Below, piece after piece: positions 25,834 through 35,265 of a stretch of DNA of 57,533 bases. Under the pieces are notes generated by a model. That model worked only from the letters and a program-made list of their open reading frames with translations. It made no database searches and was not told the DNA's origin. Position numbers and translations under genes: made by a program. The stretch lies in NCBI GenBank assembly GCA_964519885.1, contig CAZFLX010000014.1, positions 1-57,533 of the forward strand, read 5' to 3'. Source of the DNA: GCA-002282575 sp964519885. GTDB taxonomy: Bacteria; Pseudomonadota; Gammaproteobacteria; Thiomicrospirales; Thiomicrospiraceae. Numbering within the stretch: the stretch's first letter is position 1; every line of letters starts with the position of its first letter.

Positions 25834-26741
25834 TAAGTCCAGGCTTTGACATAATGATCTAAAATGAGGCCTGCAAACAACAATGTTAAATACAGAATCG
25901 AAAAACCAAAAGTGCCCATCGCAGATTGGTGATCGGGTTCACGATACAGCTTTAATGCGTAATAAACAAACCCTACATTTAACAATAGCGCAATAGCCAA
26001 GTAGGTCATACCAGACATACCAATCGTCGTCGGTAATAAGGTAACACTGGTTAATACTAAGGTGTAAATTAATACTTGAAACTTAGTATGGGGTACACCT
26101 CTTACCACAGGCAACATAGGTATACCTGCTTGCTTATAATCCTCTAGGCGGTGAATGGCTAAAGGCCAAAAATGTGGTGGTGTCCAAATAAAAATAATAA
26201 GAAATAAAACAAAGCCTTCCAGCGTAATCTGACCCGTCATTGCCACCCAACCCAGCAGTGGTGGAGCAGCCCCCGCCGCACCACCCCAAACAATATTTTG
26301 CGGTGTGTTGTGCTTTAAATAAACTGTGTAAACAATCGCATAACCCACTAAGGCAAAAAAAGTCAGCAAAGCCGTTAGCCAGTTCACAAAGTAAAGCAAA
26401 ATCGCCATGGCTAACAGCATCCACGCCACAGCCACCCCCAGCACTTCCTTTTCGCTCACACGTGCCGTGGGCAATGGTCTTGCTTTAGTGCGTTGCATTT
26501 TTTCATCGAAACGTTCATCGAGCAGATGATTAATCGCCGCACCCGAAGCCGCCGCTAAAGAAATTCCCAACAACGACCAGAGCATTAACGGAATGTCTGC
26601 TTGAAACGGCGGCGACGCTAACAACATACCCGCCCAAGCGGTAAAGGCAATTAACGCCACGACTTTAATCTTCGCCAGCTCTAGCATTGCCACAGCTTTG
26701 CTCGCCCAAGAAAATTCTGAAATTAGTAAACCCTTACTCAT
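25833..26741 (-). CDS. ctaB: Protoheme IX farnesyltransferase (heme O synthase)
   Basis: Adds farnesyl to heme B, first step to heme O/A. About 302 residues, UbiA-type prenyltransferase with nine hydrophobic helices. Motifs NHLLDERFDEKMQRTKARPLP (read with care, 21 residues, so quoted as NHLLDERFDEKM and RTKARPLP), YTVYLKHNTPQNIVWGG and PPHFWPLAI are diagnostic. ATG 26741 is preferred; an in-frame GTG at 26753 is possible. First gene of the leftward heme A operon. Confidence 0.95.
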   Translation of the reverse strand: MSKGLLISEFSWASKAVAMLELAKIKVVALIAFTAWAGMLLASPPFQADIPLMLWSLLGISLAAASGAAINHLLDERFDEKMQRTKARPLPTARVSEKEVLGVAVAWMLLAMAILLYFVNWLTALLTFFALVGYAIVYTVYLKHNTPQNIVWGGAAGAAPPLLGWVAMTGQITLEGFVLFLIIFIWTPPHFWPLAIHRLEDYKQAGIPMLPVVRGVPHTKFQVLIYTLVLTSVTLLPTTIGMSGMTYLAIALLLNVGFVYYALKLYREPDHQSAMGTFGFSILYLTLLFAGLILDHYVKAWT

Positions 26742-26753
26742 ACCAACAGACAC

Positions 26754-27152
26754 ACCTATAAATTACGCTTGAGATGACGACCATCTCAATACTTAAAGCC
26801 ATTTGAAAGATAACTCTAAAACTTATTTCCCAAAAGATTAAGATTATTCAAATTTAATATCCTACTAAACCAGTCAACTATTATCTATTCATTCATATAA
26901 TCACGTACAAAATAAAATTTATAAGCTATGTAAGAAAAATTTAATAACCCATTTTTCGCTTAATGCCAAGGTTATTTGTTATCATTGCGCGTAGGAACTG
27001 CGACAATTTGTCGCACCCCAAATACCAGCATGATATGGTACTTGGTTTCAAAAGGTTGGTAAAGGTTAAACCCTTGATACAACATGAATGTTCTATTAAG
27101 AAAATCTTATCATTTGAAATTAATAAAAATGATAGGGCATTAGGAGTAAACG
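26754..27152. promoter_or_regulatory. Divergent control region between ctaB and fccA
   Basis: 399 bases without a gene, AT-rich on the ctaB side. It holds a 17-bp palindrome TGCGACAA-T-TTGTCGCA (26999-27015), a second dyad TACCA-N8-TGGTA (27023-27040), and a candidate rightward promoter TTGATA-N17-TAAGAA (27073-27101) with TTAGGAG before fccA. A leftward promoter for ctaB was not pinned down. Likely coordinates heme A synthesis with sulfide dehydrogenase and oxidase expression. Confidence 0.5.
26999..27015. promoter_or_regulatory. RegA/PrrA/RoxR-like redox regulator site
   Basis: GCGAC-AATTT-GTCGC is a perfect dyad matching the loose consensus GCGNC-Nx-GNCGC known for the RegA/PrrA/RoxR response-regulator family, which controls terminal oxidases and autotrophy genes in other proteobacteria. 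Position about 58 bases upstream of the candidate -35 box. No regulator gene is in the window. Confidence 0.45.
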
Positions 27153-27464
27153 ATGTTCAAACGCACCCTCGCTACCGGAAGTTTGGTGTTTCTCACCTCA
27201 CTTGCCAGCTTAAGCGCGCAAGCTGCTGAAGTATCTGGTGAAATGTTGGCACAAACCTGTTCAGGCTGTCACGGCACCTTTGGCAAGGTTAAAAACAATG
27301 CTTTTATGCCACTTGCTGGCATGAATGCCAACACCTTCGTCAACACCATGAAAGAATTTGCCTCGGGCGCTCGTCCTGGTACCTTGATGGGTCCATTGGC
27401 TAAAGGTTTTACCGACGATGAACTCAAGCGCATGGCAGATTATTTCGCCGCTCAAAAACCTTAA
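27153..27464 (+). CDS. fccA: Monohaem cytochrome c subunit of sulfide dehydrogenase (FccA-like)
   Basis: 103 residues. Signal peptide ends AQA-A (about 24), then a single CSGCH heme site (about residues 36-40) and axial Met candidates in GTLMGPLAKG. The C-terminal FTDDELKRMADYFAAQKP is class I c-type. It accepts electrons from the flavoprotein encoded 13 bases downstream and passes them to cytochrome c. The dihaem version of FccA is longer; this is the monohaem type. Periplasmic. Confidence 0.9.
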   Translation: MFKRTLATGSLVFLTSLASLSAQAAEVSGEMLAQTCSGCHGTFGKVKNNAFMPLAGMNANTFVNTMKEFASGARPGTLMGPLAKGFTDDELKRMADYFAAQKP

Positions 27465-27477
27465 GGAGACAGACTTA

Positions 27478-28899
27478 ATGAACAAAACACATTCGTCTTC
27501 GCGTCGTCAATTTCTTAAACTGGTAGGTGCTACAGCATTAGCAACTACAGGTTTTTCTAACTATGTGCGTGCTGCAGGCAATGGCAGCAAGCATGTCGTC
27601 GTCATTGGTGGTGGTGTAGGTGGCGCAACCTTTGCTAAATATCTTCGCCTTTATGCTCCCGATGTTGCGGTAACGGTGATTGAGAAAAACAAAGAATACT
27701 TACGTCCTTATGGGTCGAGTGAAGTCATTGTCGATCATGCAAGCATGCAAGACATTACGGTTTCTTATGATGCACTGCAACAAAAATACGGCGTGAAATT
27801 CATTTTTGATACCGCAACCGACGTAGACTTTGATAAGCAAGTGGTTAAAACAGCGGGTGGTCAATCGGTTAGCTATGATCGCTTGGTTGTTTCTCCTGGC
27901 ATCAGTTTCGACTTTGCTTCGATTGAAGGACTCAATCAGCAGGTTTCTGACACAGTCATGCCTCATGCTTGGATTCCTGGCCCTCAGTTAGAGTTACTAA
28001 CCAAACAAGTTAAAGCCATGCCACAAGGTGGTACGGTATTGGTATGTCCACCACCAAACCCTTACCGTTGCCCTCCAGGCCCTTACGAGCGTGCTGGCTT
28101 AATCACTCAATACTTAAAAGAACATAATCCAACTGCAAAGGTGATTGTGTTAGATCCAAAGTCTGGCTTCACCACCGACGTTACCATGTTGCAAGCATGG
28201 AACCGTTTATATCAGTTCAACATTCCAGCCGATTTCAAAGGCTATACGGTTGAGTCTTTATTGGCAGCTGGCTTTACAGAAGATGAAGCTAAGGCACAGT
28301 TGGCTGAATTTAAGCCCATCAAGCACGACAAACCAGGTCAGTTGTCTTGGGTAATGGGTAGTCAAGGTGGTCGTGTATTACGCGTCGATGCGGCAACCAA
28401 AACCGTGTATACCGAAGGTGGCGAATATAAAGCCGATGTCATCAACATCATTCCACCCATGAAAGCGGGCAAAGTTGCCTTCGATTGGGGTTTAGTTGAT
28501 AAATCTGGTTGGTGCCCTGTCAACCGTGTGACCTTTGAGTCTAGCTTACGCAAAAACGTTCACGTGATTGGTGACAGTTGTATTGCTGATGCCATGCCGA
28601 AATCTGGCTACTCAGCGAATGGTCAGGCGAAAGTTGTGGCATTGCAAATTAAAGCTTTATTAGCAGGCAAAGAACCACAAGAACCGATTTTCCAAAATAC
28701 CTGTTATGCCTTGGCGGGTAATAAGGATTATGGTCAGTTCGTGTCGGATGTCTTCCGTGTAAAAGATGGCAAAATTGTTCGTGTCAACAATCCACGCTAT
28801 TTGCCATTAAACCTTAAAGACAACGATCTTCGTTATGCCTTGTCGGGTTTCTACACCAATAACTGGATGAAATCCTTCACTGACGATTGCTTCGCTTGA
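27478..28899 (+). CDS. fccB: Flavocytochrome c sulfide dehydrogenase, flavoprotein subunit
   Basis: Oxidises sulfide to sulfur/polysulfide in the periplasm. 473 residues. Twin-arginine signal SRRQFLKLVGATALAT, FAD-binding VVIGGGVGGATFAKYLRLY, redox-active Cys in CPPPNPYRCPPGPYERAG, second Cys region DKSGWCPV, and FCSD C-terminal domain with FVSDVFRV. ATG 27478 has AAGGAG nine bases upstream and places the Tat motif at the N-terminus. Followed by oxidase genes in the same direction, giving a direct sulfide-to-oxygen route. Confidence 0.96.
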   Translation: MNKTHSSSRRQFLKLVGATALATTGFSNYVRAAGNGSKHVVVIGGGVGGATFAKYLRLYAPDVAVTVIEKNKEYLRPYGSSEVIVDHASMQDITVSYDALQQKYGVKFIFDTATDVDFDKQVVKTAGGQSVSYDRLVVSPGISFDFASIEGLNQQVSDTVMPHAWIPGPQLELLTKQVKAMPQGGTVLVCPPPNPYRCPPGPYERAGLITQYLKEHNPTAKVIVLDPKSGFTTDVTMLQAWNRLYQFNIPADFKGYTVESLLAAGFTEDEAKAQLAEFKPIKHDKPGQLSWVMGSQGGRVLRVDAATKTVYTEGGEYKADVINIIPPMKAGKVAFDWGLVDKSGWCPVNRVTFESSLRKNVHVIGDSCIADAMPKSGYSANGQAKVVALQIKALLAGKEPQEPIFQNTCYALAGNKDYGQFVSDVFRVKDGKIVRVNNPRYLPLNLKDNDLRYALSGFYTNNWMKSFTDDCFA

Positions 28900-28952
28900 T
28901 GAAGTCTAATTAAAAAAATATAACGTTTAATAAAAACTATGGAGTGTTCAAC

Positions 28953-29093
28953 ATGACGGCTGAAGAAGAGAAAGCGATTCTCGAAAGCGCACCGGTCGGA
29001 ACTTGGGCATTGTTAGCCGCCTACGGGGTAATGTTTACCCTAGGCTGGTTAGCAATGTGGTATCTGTTTATCAGTAACGGCCCAGTGAAGTAA
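28953..29093 (+). CDS. Small subunit IIa of ba3-type oxidase
   Basis: 46 residues, below common gene-calling limits. One membrane helix (GTWALLAAYGVMFTLGWLAM) between an acidic N-terminus and SNGPVK. Size, topology and place directly before subunit II match the CcoIIa-type small subunit of ba3 (B-family) cytochrome oxidases, which replaces the first helix of subunit II. GGAG lies eight bases before the ATG, and the stop runs into the subunit II ribosome site (AAGGGGA). Confidence 0.8.
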   Translation: MTAEEEKAILESAPVGTWALLAAYGVMFTLGWLAMWYLFISNGPVK

Positions 29094-29105
29094 GGGGATT
29101 TAATT

Positions 29106-29603
29106 ATGTCTGGTAATAGTATTCATATTGATCCCTTAGAGAAGAAGTGGATTTGGGCAGTTAGCGCCATTGTGGTACTGACGTGGATTGTACAGTTGTA
29201 CTACGCCGTTGCAGATAGCATTCATCCACCGAGCAACGTGGAAGTGATTGATTCGGCTAAATTGCACATGACCGAAGAGTTTGCAGAAGAGAACCTAGGC
29301 GTTAAGCAAGAAGCTGATGGTAGCTACACCGTGACCATGGTAGCGGCGCGTTACGGTTTTTACCCGCCCTTAATTGAAGTGCCTGTCGATACCACGGTAA
29401 AGCTGCGCATTGCCAGTTTTGATGTCTTGCATGGTCTGCACGTTCCAGGCAGCAACATGGCAACCATGGTTGTGCCTGGCTATGTGTCGGAAGTCACCAC
29501 GGCCTTCACTAAAACGGGCGACTTCCCGATGATTTGTAACGAGTTCTGTGGCCTTGGTCACGACTACATGTACTCTAAAGTACGTGTATTAGCGAAACAA
29601 TAA
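29106..29603 (+). CDS. Cytochrome c oxidase subunit II, ba3-type (CuA)
   Basis: 165 residues, one N-terminal helix (IWAVSAIVVLTWIVQLYYAV) and a periplasmic cupredoxin domain. The CuA site is complete: His in LHGLHVPG and CNEFCGLGHDYM (two Cys, Glu carbonyl, His, Met). The single helix and short length mark the B-family (ba3) oxidase, unlike the two-helix aa3 subunit II. Accepts electrons from cytochrome c, presumably the dihaem protein encoded downstream. Twelve bases after subunit IIa, eleven before subunit I. Confidence 0.93.
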   Translation: MSGNSIHIDPLEKKWIWAVSAIVVLTWIVQLYYAVADSIHPPSNVEVIDSAKLHMTEEFAEENLGVKQEADGSYTVTMVAARYGFYPPLIEVPVDTTVKLRIASFDVLHGLHVPGSNMATMVVPGYVSEVTTAFTKTGDFPMICNEFCGLGHDYMYSKVRVLAKQ

Positions 29604-29614
29604 GGAGCAGATTC

Positions 29615-31294
29615 ATGAGTATGACTGCACAAGTATCCACTGCCAGTGGCGTGAGCCACGTTGATGCGGATGTTAAAGCGTCGGGCAACTCATTAGGCAT
29701 CTGGGCGATGCGCGTAGCCTTTATCGCGCTCGTCGTTGGTTTGCCAATGGGTCTTTTTCAAGCGGCTGAACGTAGCGGCTTATTTCCTTGGTTAGAAAGT
29801 ACCGCGGTTTATTTCGCTTCGACCACCACTCACGGTGTGTTGTTGGCGTTTGTATTAACCACTTTCTTTGCGATGGGCTTTGGTTATCACACCATGGCAC
29901 ATAGTATTAACAAGAAAGCTTACTTTGGCTGGATTGGCTTTTGGGTTAGCTTAATCGGTACACTGATTGCTGCCGTGCCGATGTTAACGGGTGCTGCTTC
30001 GGTGCTTTATACCTTCTACCCACCTGAAATGGCTCACCCTGCATTTTATATCGGTGCGACCTTATTGGTAGTTGGTTCTTGGTTCTGGGTTGCTGACATG
30101 CTGATCGGTTTCACCCAATGGAAACGTGAAAATCCAGGCAAGCCCGTTCCTTTAGTGATGTTCGCTACCGCCATCAATGCTTTGATGTGGGGTTGGACCA
30201 GCTTGGGGGTGGCTTCTGAAGCACTGTTCCAGTTATTACCCGTCTCTCTGGGCATCATGGAAACACTCGATCCAGGTTTAGCACGTACCCTTTTCTCTTG
30301 GACTCTCCATGCGATTGTGTATTTCTGGTTAATTCCAGCCTACATCGTCATGTACACCATCATGCCTAAAGAAGCTGGCGGTCGTTTGTTCTCTGACGAA
30401 ATGGCACGTATTTCTTTTGTCATGTTGTTCATTTTCTCAGTACCAATTGGTTTCCACCATTTGTACCTAGACCCAATGCAAGCTGCTGGCTGGAAATTAC
30501 TACACATGTTTGGTACTTTCATGGTGGCTGTTCCTACCTTCATTACGGGCTTTACCGTCATCGCTTCGCTAGAAATTGCGGGTCGTTTGCGCGGTGGTAA
30601 AGGCTTGTTTGGCTGGATCATGGCGCTAGATTGGAAAAACCCTGTCGTGTTAGCGGGCATGTTATCCTTATTGATGCTAACCGCTGGCGGTTGGGGTGGT
30701 GTGATTAACGCCTCTTACTCAATGGACGTAATGGTTCATAACACCCAATGGGTGACGGGGCACTTCCACCTGATTTTTGGTGGTACCACTGTGATTATGT
30801 ACCTAGCAGGTGCTTATTGGTTATGGCCAAAAATTACTGGCCATGCGCTCTACTCTAAAACCCTGGCTGTATGGCAACTCTGGTTATATGCTGTGGGTAT
30901 GGTGGTATTGACAGGTCCTTGGCATGCGCTAGGTTTAGCAGGTCAACCACGTCGTGTGTCGTCAACACCTTACGACCAGTTCCCTGACATGGTGGCTTCA
31001 TGGGGTACTTATGAGTTGTTGATGATTATTGGTGCTTCGATGATTGTGGTATCGGGTTTCATGTTCATTTATAACCTGTGCAAAACCGCTTCAAGCAAAG
31101 TTGCTGCCAGCGAAACCGAAGCTAAGGTTGAATACGCGCAAGCTATTCATCCTCCAGTGCGTGTTCCTCACTTGTTGAACAGCTTCACTTTCTGGAACTG
31201 GGCAATGTTTGCATACATGATCATTAGCTATGGCTACCCAATTCTGCAATTTGCCTTTATTGGTACGCCTGGCGTGATTCCGTGGGGATACTAA
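29615..31294 (+). CDS. Cytochrome c oxidase subunit I, ba3-type (B family)
   Basis: 559 residues, about 13 membrane helices. Low-spin heme His in THGVLLAFVLTT and GHFHLIFGG, high-spin heme His in the same NTQWVTGHFH stretch, CuB His in LHAIVYFWLIPAY (His-Tyr pair) and GFHHLYLDP. These signatures are of B-family heme-copper oxygen reductases, usually high-affinity enzymes, rather than aa3 or cbb3. Reduces O2 to water and pumps protons. AAGGAG precedes the ATG. Heme A comes from ctaA/ctaB just upstream. Confidence 0.95.
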   Translation: MSMTAQVSTASGVSHVDADVKASGNSLGIWAMRVAFIALVVGLPMGLFQAAERSGLFPWLESTAVYFASTTTHGVLLAFVLTTFFAMGFGYHTMAHSINKKAYFGWIGFWVSLIGTLIAAVPMLTGAASVLYTFYPPEMAHPAFYIGATLLVVGSWFWVADMLIGFTQWKRENPGKPVPLVMFATAINALMWGWTSLGVASEALFQLLPVSLGIMETLDPGLARTLFSWTLHAIVYFWLIPAYIVMYTIMPKEAGGRLFSDEMARISFVMLFIFSVPIGFHHLYLDPMQAAGWKLLHMFGTFMVAVPTFITGFTVIASLEIAGRLRGGKGLFGWIMALDWKNPVVLAGMLSLLMLTAGGWGGVINASYSMDVMVHNTQWVTGHFHLIFGGTTVIMYLAGAYWLWPKITGHALYSKTLAVWQLWLYAVGMVVLTGPWHALGLAGQPRRVSSTPYDQFPDMVASWGTYELLMIIGASMIVVSGFMFIYNLCKTASSKVAASETEAKVEYAQAIHPPVRVPHLLNSFTFWNWAMFAYMIISYGYPILQFAFIGTPGVIPWGY

Positions 31295-31296
31295 GA

Positions 31297-32025
31297 ATGA
31301 AATCATTATTCACTAAAACTTTATTGGCTTCGGCGCTGGCAACGATGATGGTCGTTGCGCCAGCAACGGCAAATGAAACGGCTAAGGCGAGTGCCGGTGG
31401 TCCGTCAACCAACGTGACTTGGACAGCAGAAATGATGCGCTTCGTGGCCAATGGCGACATCGGCAATGGTGCGCGTTTGAACTCAGAAGCTTATTGCGCT
31501 TCGTGTCACGGACATGCAGGTATTGCGCCCTCTCCTAACTGGCCTTCAACCGCTGGTCAGCGTGCTGAATATACTTTCAAAATGTTGAAAGACTATAAAG
31601 ATGGTAAGCGCGCAGGTACGGCACACAATCAACTGATGCAGTTGGCTGTGATGCCCTTATCCGACCAAGATATGGCTGACTTAGCAAAATACTACGCTAG
31701 TTTTCCCTTGCCAACTTTGCCTGTTGGGGTAACGCATGACGCAGCTAAAGCGAAAGACGCTAGCAAGCTGATTGTACGTGGTGACGGCTCTCGTTTCATT
31801 GCGCCTTGTCAGTCTTGTCACGGTAGCAAAGGTGAAGGTTCGATTACCGACATTCCAGCACTGGCTGGCATGCCGCCTGAGTACTTCATTAAAACCATGC
31901 AAGAGTATCGTGATGGCACGCGTAAAAACGACGTTTATGCTCGTATGCGCTTAATCGCCAAAGATCTCAGCGATGCTGAAATCGAAGCCATGGCACACTA
32001 CTATGCAGGCATGACTGCTAAGTAA
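31297..32025 (+). CDS. Dihaem cytochrome c4-like protein
   Basis: 242 residues. Signal peptide ends ATA-N (about 25). Two c-type domains with CASCH and CQSCH, each with a distal Met region (VMPLSDQDMADLAKYYAS and LIAKDLSDAEIEAMAHYYAG). The two-domain layout is that of cytochrome c4, a common electron donor to oxidases. ATG 31297 is two bases after the subunit I stop, with GTGGGGA upstream, so translation is coupled. Likely donor to the CuA site of subunit II. Confidence 0.93.
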   Translation: MKSLFTKTLLASALATMMVVAPATANETAKASAGGPSTNVTWTAEMMRFVANGDIGNGARLNSEAYCASCHGHAGIAPSPNWPSTAGQRAEYTFKMLKDYKDGKRAGTAHNQLMQLAVMPLSDQDMADLAKYYASFPLPTLPVGVTHDAAKAKDASKLIVRGDGSRFIAPCQSCHGSKGEGSITDIPALAGMPPEYFIKTMQEYRDGTRKNDVYARMRLIAKDLSDAEIEAMAHYYAGMTAK

Positions 32026-32035
32026 TCTCTCTTGA

Positions 32036-32074
32036 AACCCTTAAGCCCGTTCATCAACAGCTTAAGGGTTTTTT
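32036..32074 (+). terminator. Rho-independent terminator within the oxidase cluster
   Basis: AACCCTTAAGC and GCTTAAGGGTT form an 11-pair perfect stem with a 13-base loop and further T. It separates the structural oxidase genes from the copper genes, perhaps letting only part of transcription through. Confidence 0.9.
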
Positions 32075-32096
32075 CTTATTCGGAAATATCATTTTC

Positions 32097-34526
32097 ATGT
32101 CAAAGCATTGCTACCATTGTGGTCTTCCGATTGCTGACAACTTAACGATTGAATATCCCGTATTGGGAGAAACGCGTCAATTTTGCTGTCATGGCTGTCA
32201 ATTAGCCTGCAAAACCATTGTGGAAAATGGCTTTGAAGAATTCTACCGCCATCGTGATAGCGAAGGTGGTCTCAATGCTCAGGTATTACCTGATATTTTA
32301 AAAAACCTCAGCCTTTATGATCGTCCTGAGGTGCAAAAATCTTTTGTTAAACAATCAGGAAAGCAAGCACAAGCCTCACTCATTTTAGAAAACATTCGTT
32401 GTGCCGCCTGTTTGTGGTTGAACGAACAACACCTACGCGCCCTGCCAGGTATCATCGATGTGCAACTGGATTACACCAGTCACCAAGCCAGTGTTACTTG
32501 GGATACAGAGCAAATTCAACTCAGCCAAATTTTAGAAGCCATTGCTGCCATTGGCTACATTGCTCACCCTTACGATCCCGTTCATCGTGAAGCACTATTA
32601 GCCGATGAAAAGCATCGTAGCATCGAAAAAATGTTATTTTCGGGCTTGCTCGGCATGCAGATCATGGGGTTTTCGATAGCCACCTATTGGATGGGTGGTT
32701 ATCAAGCCGACGGTCAGTTGCCGCTATGGGAAATTATTGGCCGCTGGTCAACCTTAATTGTTACGGCGGTGATGTTGGTTTATTCGGGGTCTGACTTTTT
32801 TGTCGGTGCTTGGCGTGATTTGCAACACCGCAAATTAGGCATGGATGTACCAATTGTATTGGGTCTGGTCGCTGCTTGGGGTGGGAGCTTGTGGGGCACC
32901 ATCGTGCAAGATGAAGCCGTCTATTTCGATTCGATTGGTATGTTCATTTTCTTTGTGTTACTGGCGCGGGTATTTGAATTAAAAGGTCGTATGACCGCCA
33001 CCGACAAGCTGGATCGGCTATTGCGAATTATTCCACCCACCACTATCCGCTTGACAGAACAGGGTGAAGAAACGGTTGCCGTGATGGATTTAGCCATCGG
33101 GGATCGCATTCGCGTGTTAGCGGGGCAGACCTTACCCGTTGATGGCACGCTGATCGGTTCAGCGGCATTAATTAATGAGGCTCATCTGACAGGTGAAGCC
33201 AAGCCACTACAGAAACATCAAGGTGACTGGTTGCGTTCGGGCAGCATTAGTTTAGACCAACCTTTAGAAATGCGCGTGGAAAGTAGCAGCGTCAACTCGA
33301 CCACTTCCAACTTACAACAACTGATGCGCAATGCCTTAGCGCAAAAACCCGCCATTGCTCAATTTGCTGACCGCATTTCAGCACCTTTTATTGTTTTGGT
33401 GTTAGGCATCGCCTTAATGACTTTATTGGCTTGGGCTTGGTTAGATAGCGCCCAGGCGCTCCCCAACACCATTGCCGTACTGATTATTACCTGCCCTTGC
33501 GCACTGGCTTTAGCCACACCCGTTGCCCTAGCCATTACCGCTGGTCGTATTAGTGAATTAGGCATGATCCCGATGAACATGAATGCCTTAGCGGCTCTTG
33601 CCAAAACCGATGTGTTGGTACTAGATAAAACAGGCACACTCACCGAAGGACAACCCAGATTAACCGACGTTCGTTTACTTTCTGGTCTGAACGAGGTCGA
33701 AGCTCGCAGCATTGCCAGCGCACTAGAAAGTCAAAATCAACATCCCCTCGCCTATGCGTTAAGAGACCCGCAAACGACTCACTCACATCACGTCAGCCAA
33801 CTCACGCATTTTCCCAGCCAAGGAATCGAAGGCTGTCTTGATAATGACCTCTGGCGCATTGGCAAAATTGATTTTTGTAGCAATCAGCCTTTAGATGATG
33901 ACATCCAACACTGGATATCTACCCAGCAACAATCAGGTGCAATGGTGGTGATGTTGGCTAAAAACACTCAACCCCAAGCCTTGTTTGTTCTGAAAGATCC
34001 ACTGCGGGATGACGCAGGCCTATTTATCGAAACCCTGAAGCAAACTGGGCGTTTTCAGCAAATTGTCATACTCAGTGGTGATGATAACAAAACCGTGGAA
34101 AGTGTCGCGAACAGCTTAGGCATTAGCGACTATCAAGGTGGATTACTGCCCGATGACAAGTTGGCTTGGATTCAGCAAGCGCAACAACAAGGGCATAAAG
34201 TCGTCATGATTGGCGACGGCATTAACGATGCGCCTACCCTAGCAGCGGCTGATGTGGCGATTTCATTTAACCATGCCAGCGACTTAGCACAACTGCATAG
34301 CGATTTAGTGCTCATCAACCACAAACTGATGACGGTGATTGAAGCTGACCAACTCGCCAAACGCTCGCAACGCATTATTAACCAAAACCTGTTTTGGGCA
34401 TTGGCTTATAACTTATTAGCGATTCCCTTTGCTGCGTTTGGCTTCATTACCCCATGGATTGCCGCGATTGGCATGTCAGCGAGTTCTTTATTCGTCGTGG
34501 CGAATGCGTTAAGATTGAAACGTTAA
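32097..34526 (+). CDS. ccoI: Copper-translocating P-type ATPase, CcoI/FixI type
   Basis: Exports Cu across the inner membrane for oxidase assembly. 809 residues. Cys-rich N-terminal metal-binding domain (CYHCGL, FCCHGCQLAC) as in FixI/CcoI ATPases, an HMA domain with CAAC, eight helices with ion-site CPCALALATP, phosphorylation DKTGT and hinge GDGINDAPTLAAADVA. The first domain separates it from detoxifying CopA. Its neighbours Sco1 and PCuAC hand copper to CuA/CuB. An early name for this role would be ctpA. Confidence 0.9.
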   Translation: MSKHCYHCGLPIADNLTIEYPVLGETRQFCCHGCQLACKTIVENGFEEFYRHRDSEGGLNAQVLPDILKNLSLYDRPEVQKSFVKQSGKQAQASLILENIRCAACLWLNEQHLRALPGIIDVQLDYTSHQASVTWDTEQIQLSQILEAIAAIGYIAHPYDPVHREALLADEKHRSIEKMLFSGLLGMQIMGFSIATYWMGGYQADGQLPLWEIIGRWSTLIVTAVMLVYSGSDFFVGAWRDLQHRKLGMDVPIVLGLVAAWGGSLWGTIVQDEAVYFDSIGMFIFFVLLARVFELKGRMTATDKLDRLLRIIPPTTIRLTEQGEETVAVMDLAIGDRIRVLAGQTLPVDGTLIGSAALINEAHLTGEAKPLQKHQGDWLRSGSISLDQPLEMRVESSSVNSTTSNLQQLMRNALAQKPAIAQFADRISAPFIVLVLGIALMTLLAWAWLDSAQALPNTIAVLIITCPCALALATPVALAITAGRISELGMIPMNMNALAALAKTDVLVLDKTGTLTEGQPRLTDVRLLSGLNEVEARSIASALESQNQHPLAYALRDPQTTHSHHVSQLTHFPSQGIEGCLDNDLWRIGKIDFCSNQPLDDDIQHWISTQQQSGAMVVMLAKNTQPQALFVLKDPLRDDAGLFIETLKQTGRFQQIVILSGDDNKTVESVANSLGISDYQGGLLPDDKLAWIQQAQQQGHKVVMIGDGINDAPTLAAADVAISFNHASDLAQLHSDLVLINHKLMTVIEADQLAKRSQRIINQNLFWALAYNLLAIPFAAFGFITPWIAAIGMSASSLFVVANALRLKR

Positions 34527-34569
34527 GCAATCAGAATCTATTTATTAATGAGTTAACACAGGAAATAAC

Positions 34570-35241
34570 ATGCAACCAGCTCAATCGAACCGAAAAAATC
34601 TATGGATGGGATTAGCCATATTAGCAAGCTTTTTTCTCATTCTCGCTATTGCTGTCAGTGTGAAATGGATGAATCATGATCCCCGCTTGGGTAATAAAGT
34701 CGATGTCAGCGTACTGAAGATTTTCCCCCATCCGATCAACATTCCCGCCGCCAGTCTCATCGACAAAAATGGTCAGCCGTTCGATATGAATCAACTGAAA
34801 AACCGTTGGACTTTTTTATATTTTGGCTATACGCTTTGCCCTGACATTTGCCCTACCGAACTAACGGCACTGGCAGGGGTGTTAGAATCGTTGCGAGAAC
34901 AACAAGTCAAAACCAAGCATGGTGTGTTGTTTGTGTCGGTCGATCAGCAACGTGATACGCCTGAACGTCTGCGTCAGTTTGTCGATTATTTCGACAGTAG
35001 CATTCAAGCGGTATCGGGCGCTGAAAGCGAATTACGTATCATGGCACAACCCATTGGCGCAGCATGGGACAAGGTCGCTCAATTCGATGAAAATGGTCGC
35101 CCCGATCCGAATAACTACCTGATTAATCACACCACGTCGATTTTATTGGTCGATCCACAAGGTCGCGCCGTCGGTGTCTTCCCTACTCCACATGACCCTA
35201 CGGCTATGGCGAAAGCTTTTACCACCGTTGTGCCCGAATAA
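34570..35241 (+). CDS. SCO1/SenC copper chaperone
   Basis: 223 residues. One N-terminal membrane anchor (WMGLAILASFFLILAIAVSV) and a thioredoxin-like domain with Cu ligands CPDIC (in TLCPDICPTEL) and the distal His in LINHTTSILLVDP. Delivers or reduces copper for the CuA centre of subunit II. Between the Cu ATPase and PCuAC in the same direction. Full length; no odd features. Confidence 0.95.
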   Translation: MQPAQSNRKNLWMGLAILASFFLILAIAVSVKWMNHDPRLGNKVDVSVLKIFPHPINIPAASLIDKNGQPFDMNQLKNRWTFLYFGYTLCPDICPTELTALAGVLESLREQQVKTKHGVLFVSVDQQRDTPERLRQFVDYFDSSIQAVSGAESELRIMAQPIGAAWDKVAQFDENGRPDPNNYLINHTTSILLVDPQGRAVGVFPTPHDPTAMAKAFTTVVPE

Positions 35242-35265
35242 TCCCCACCCTAAAGGAAAATGATG

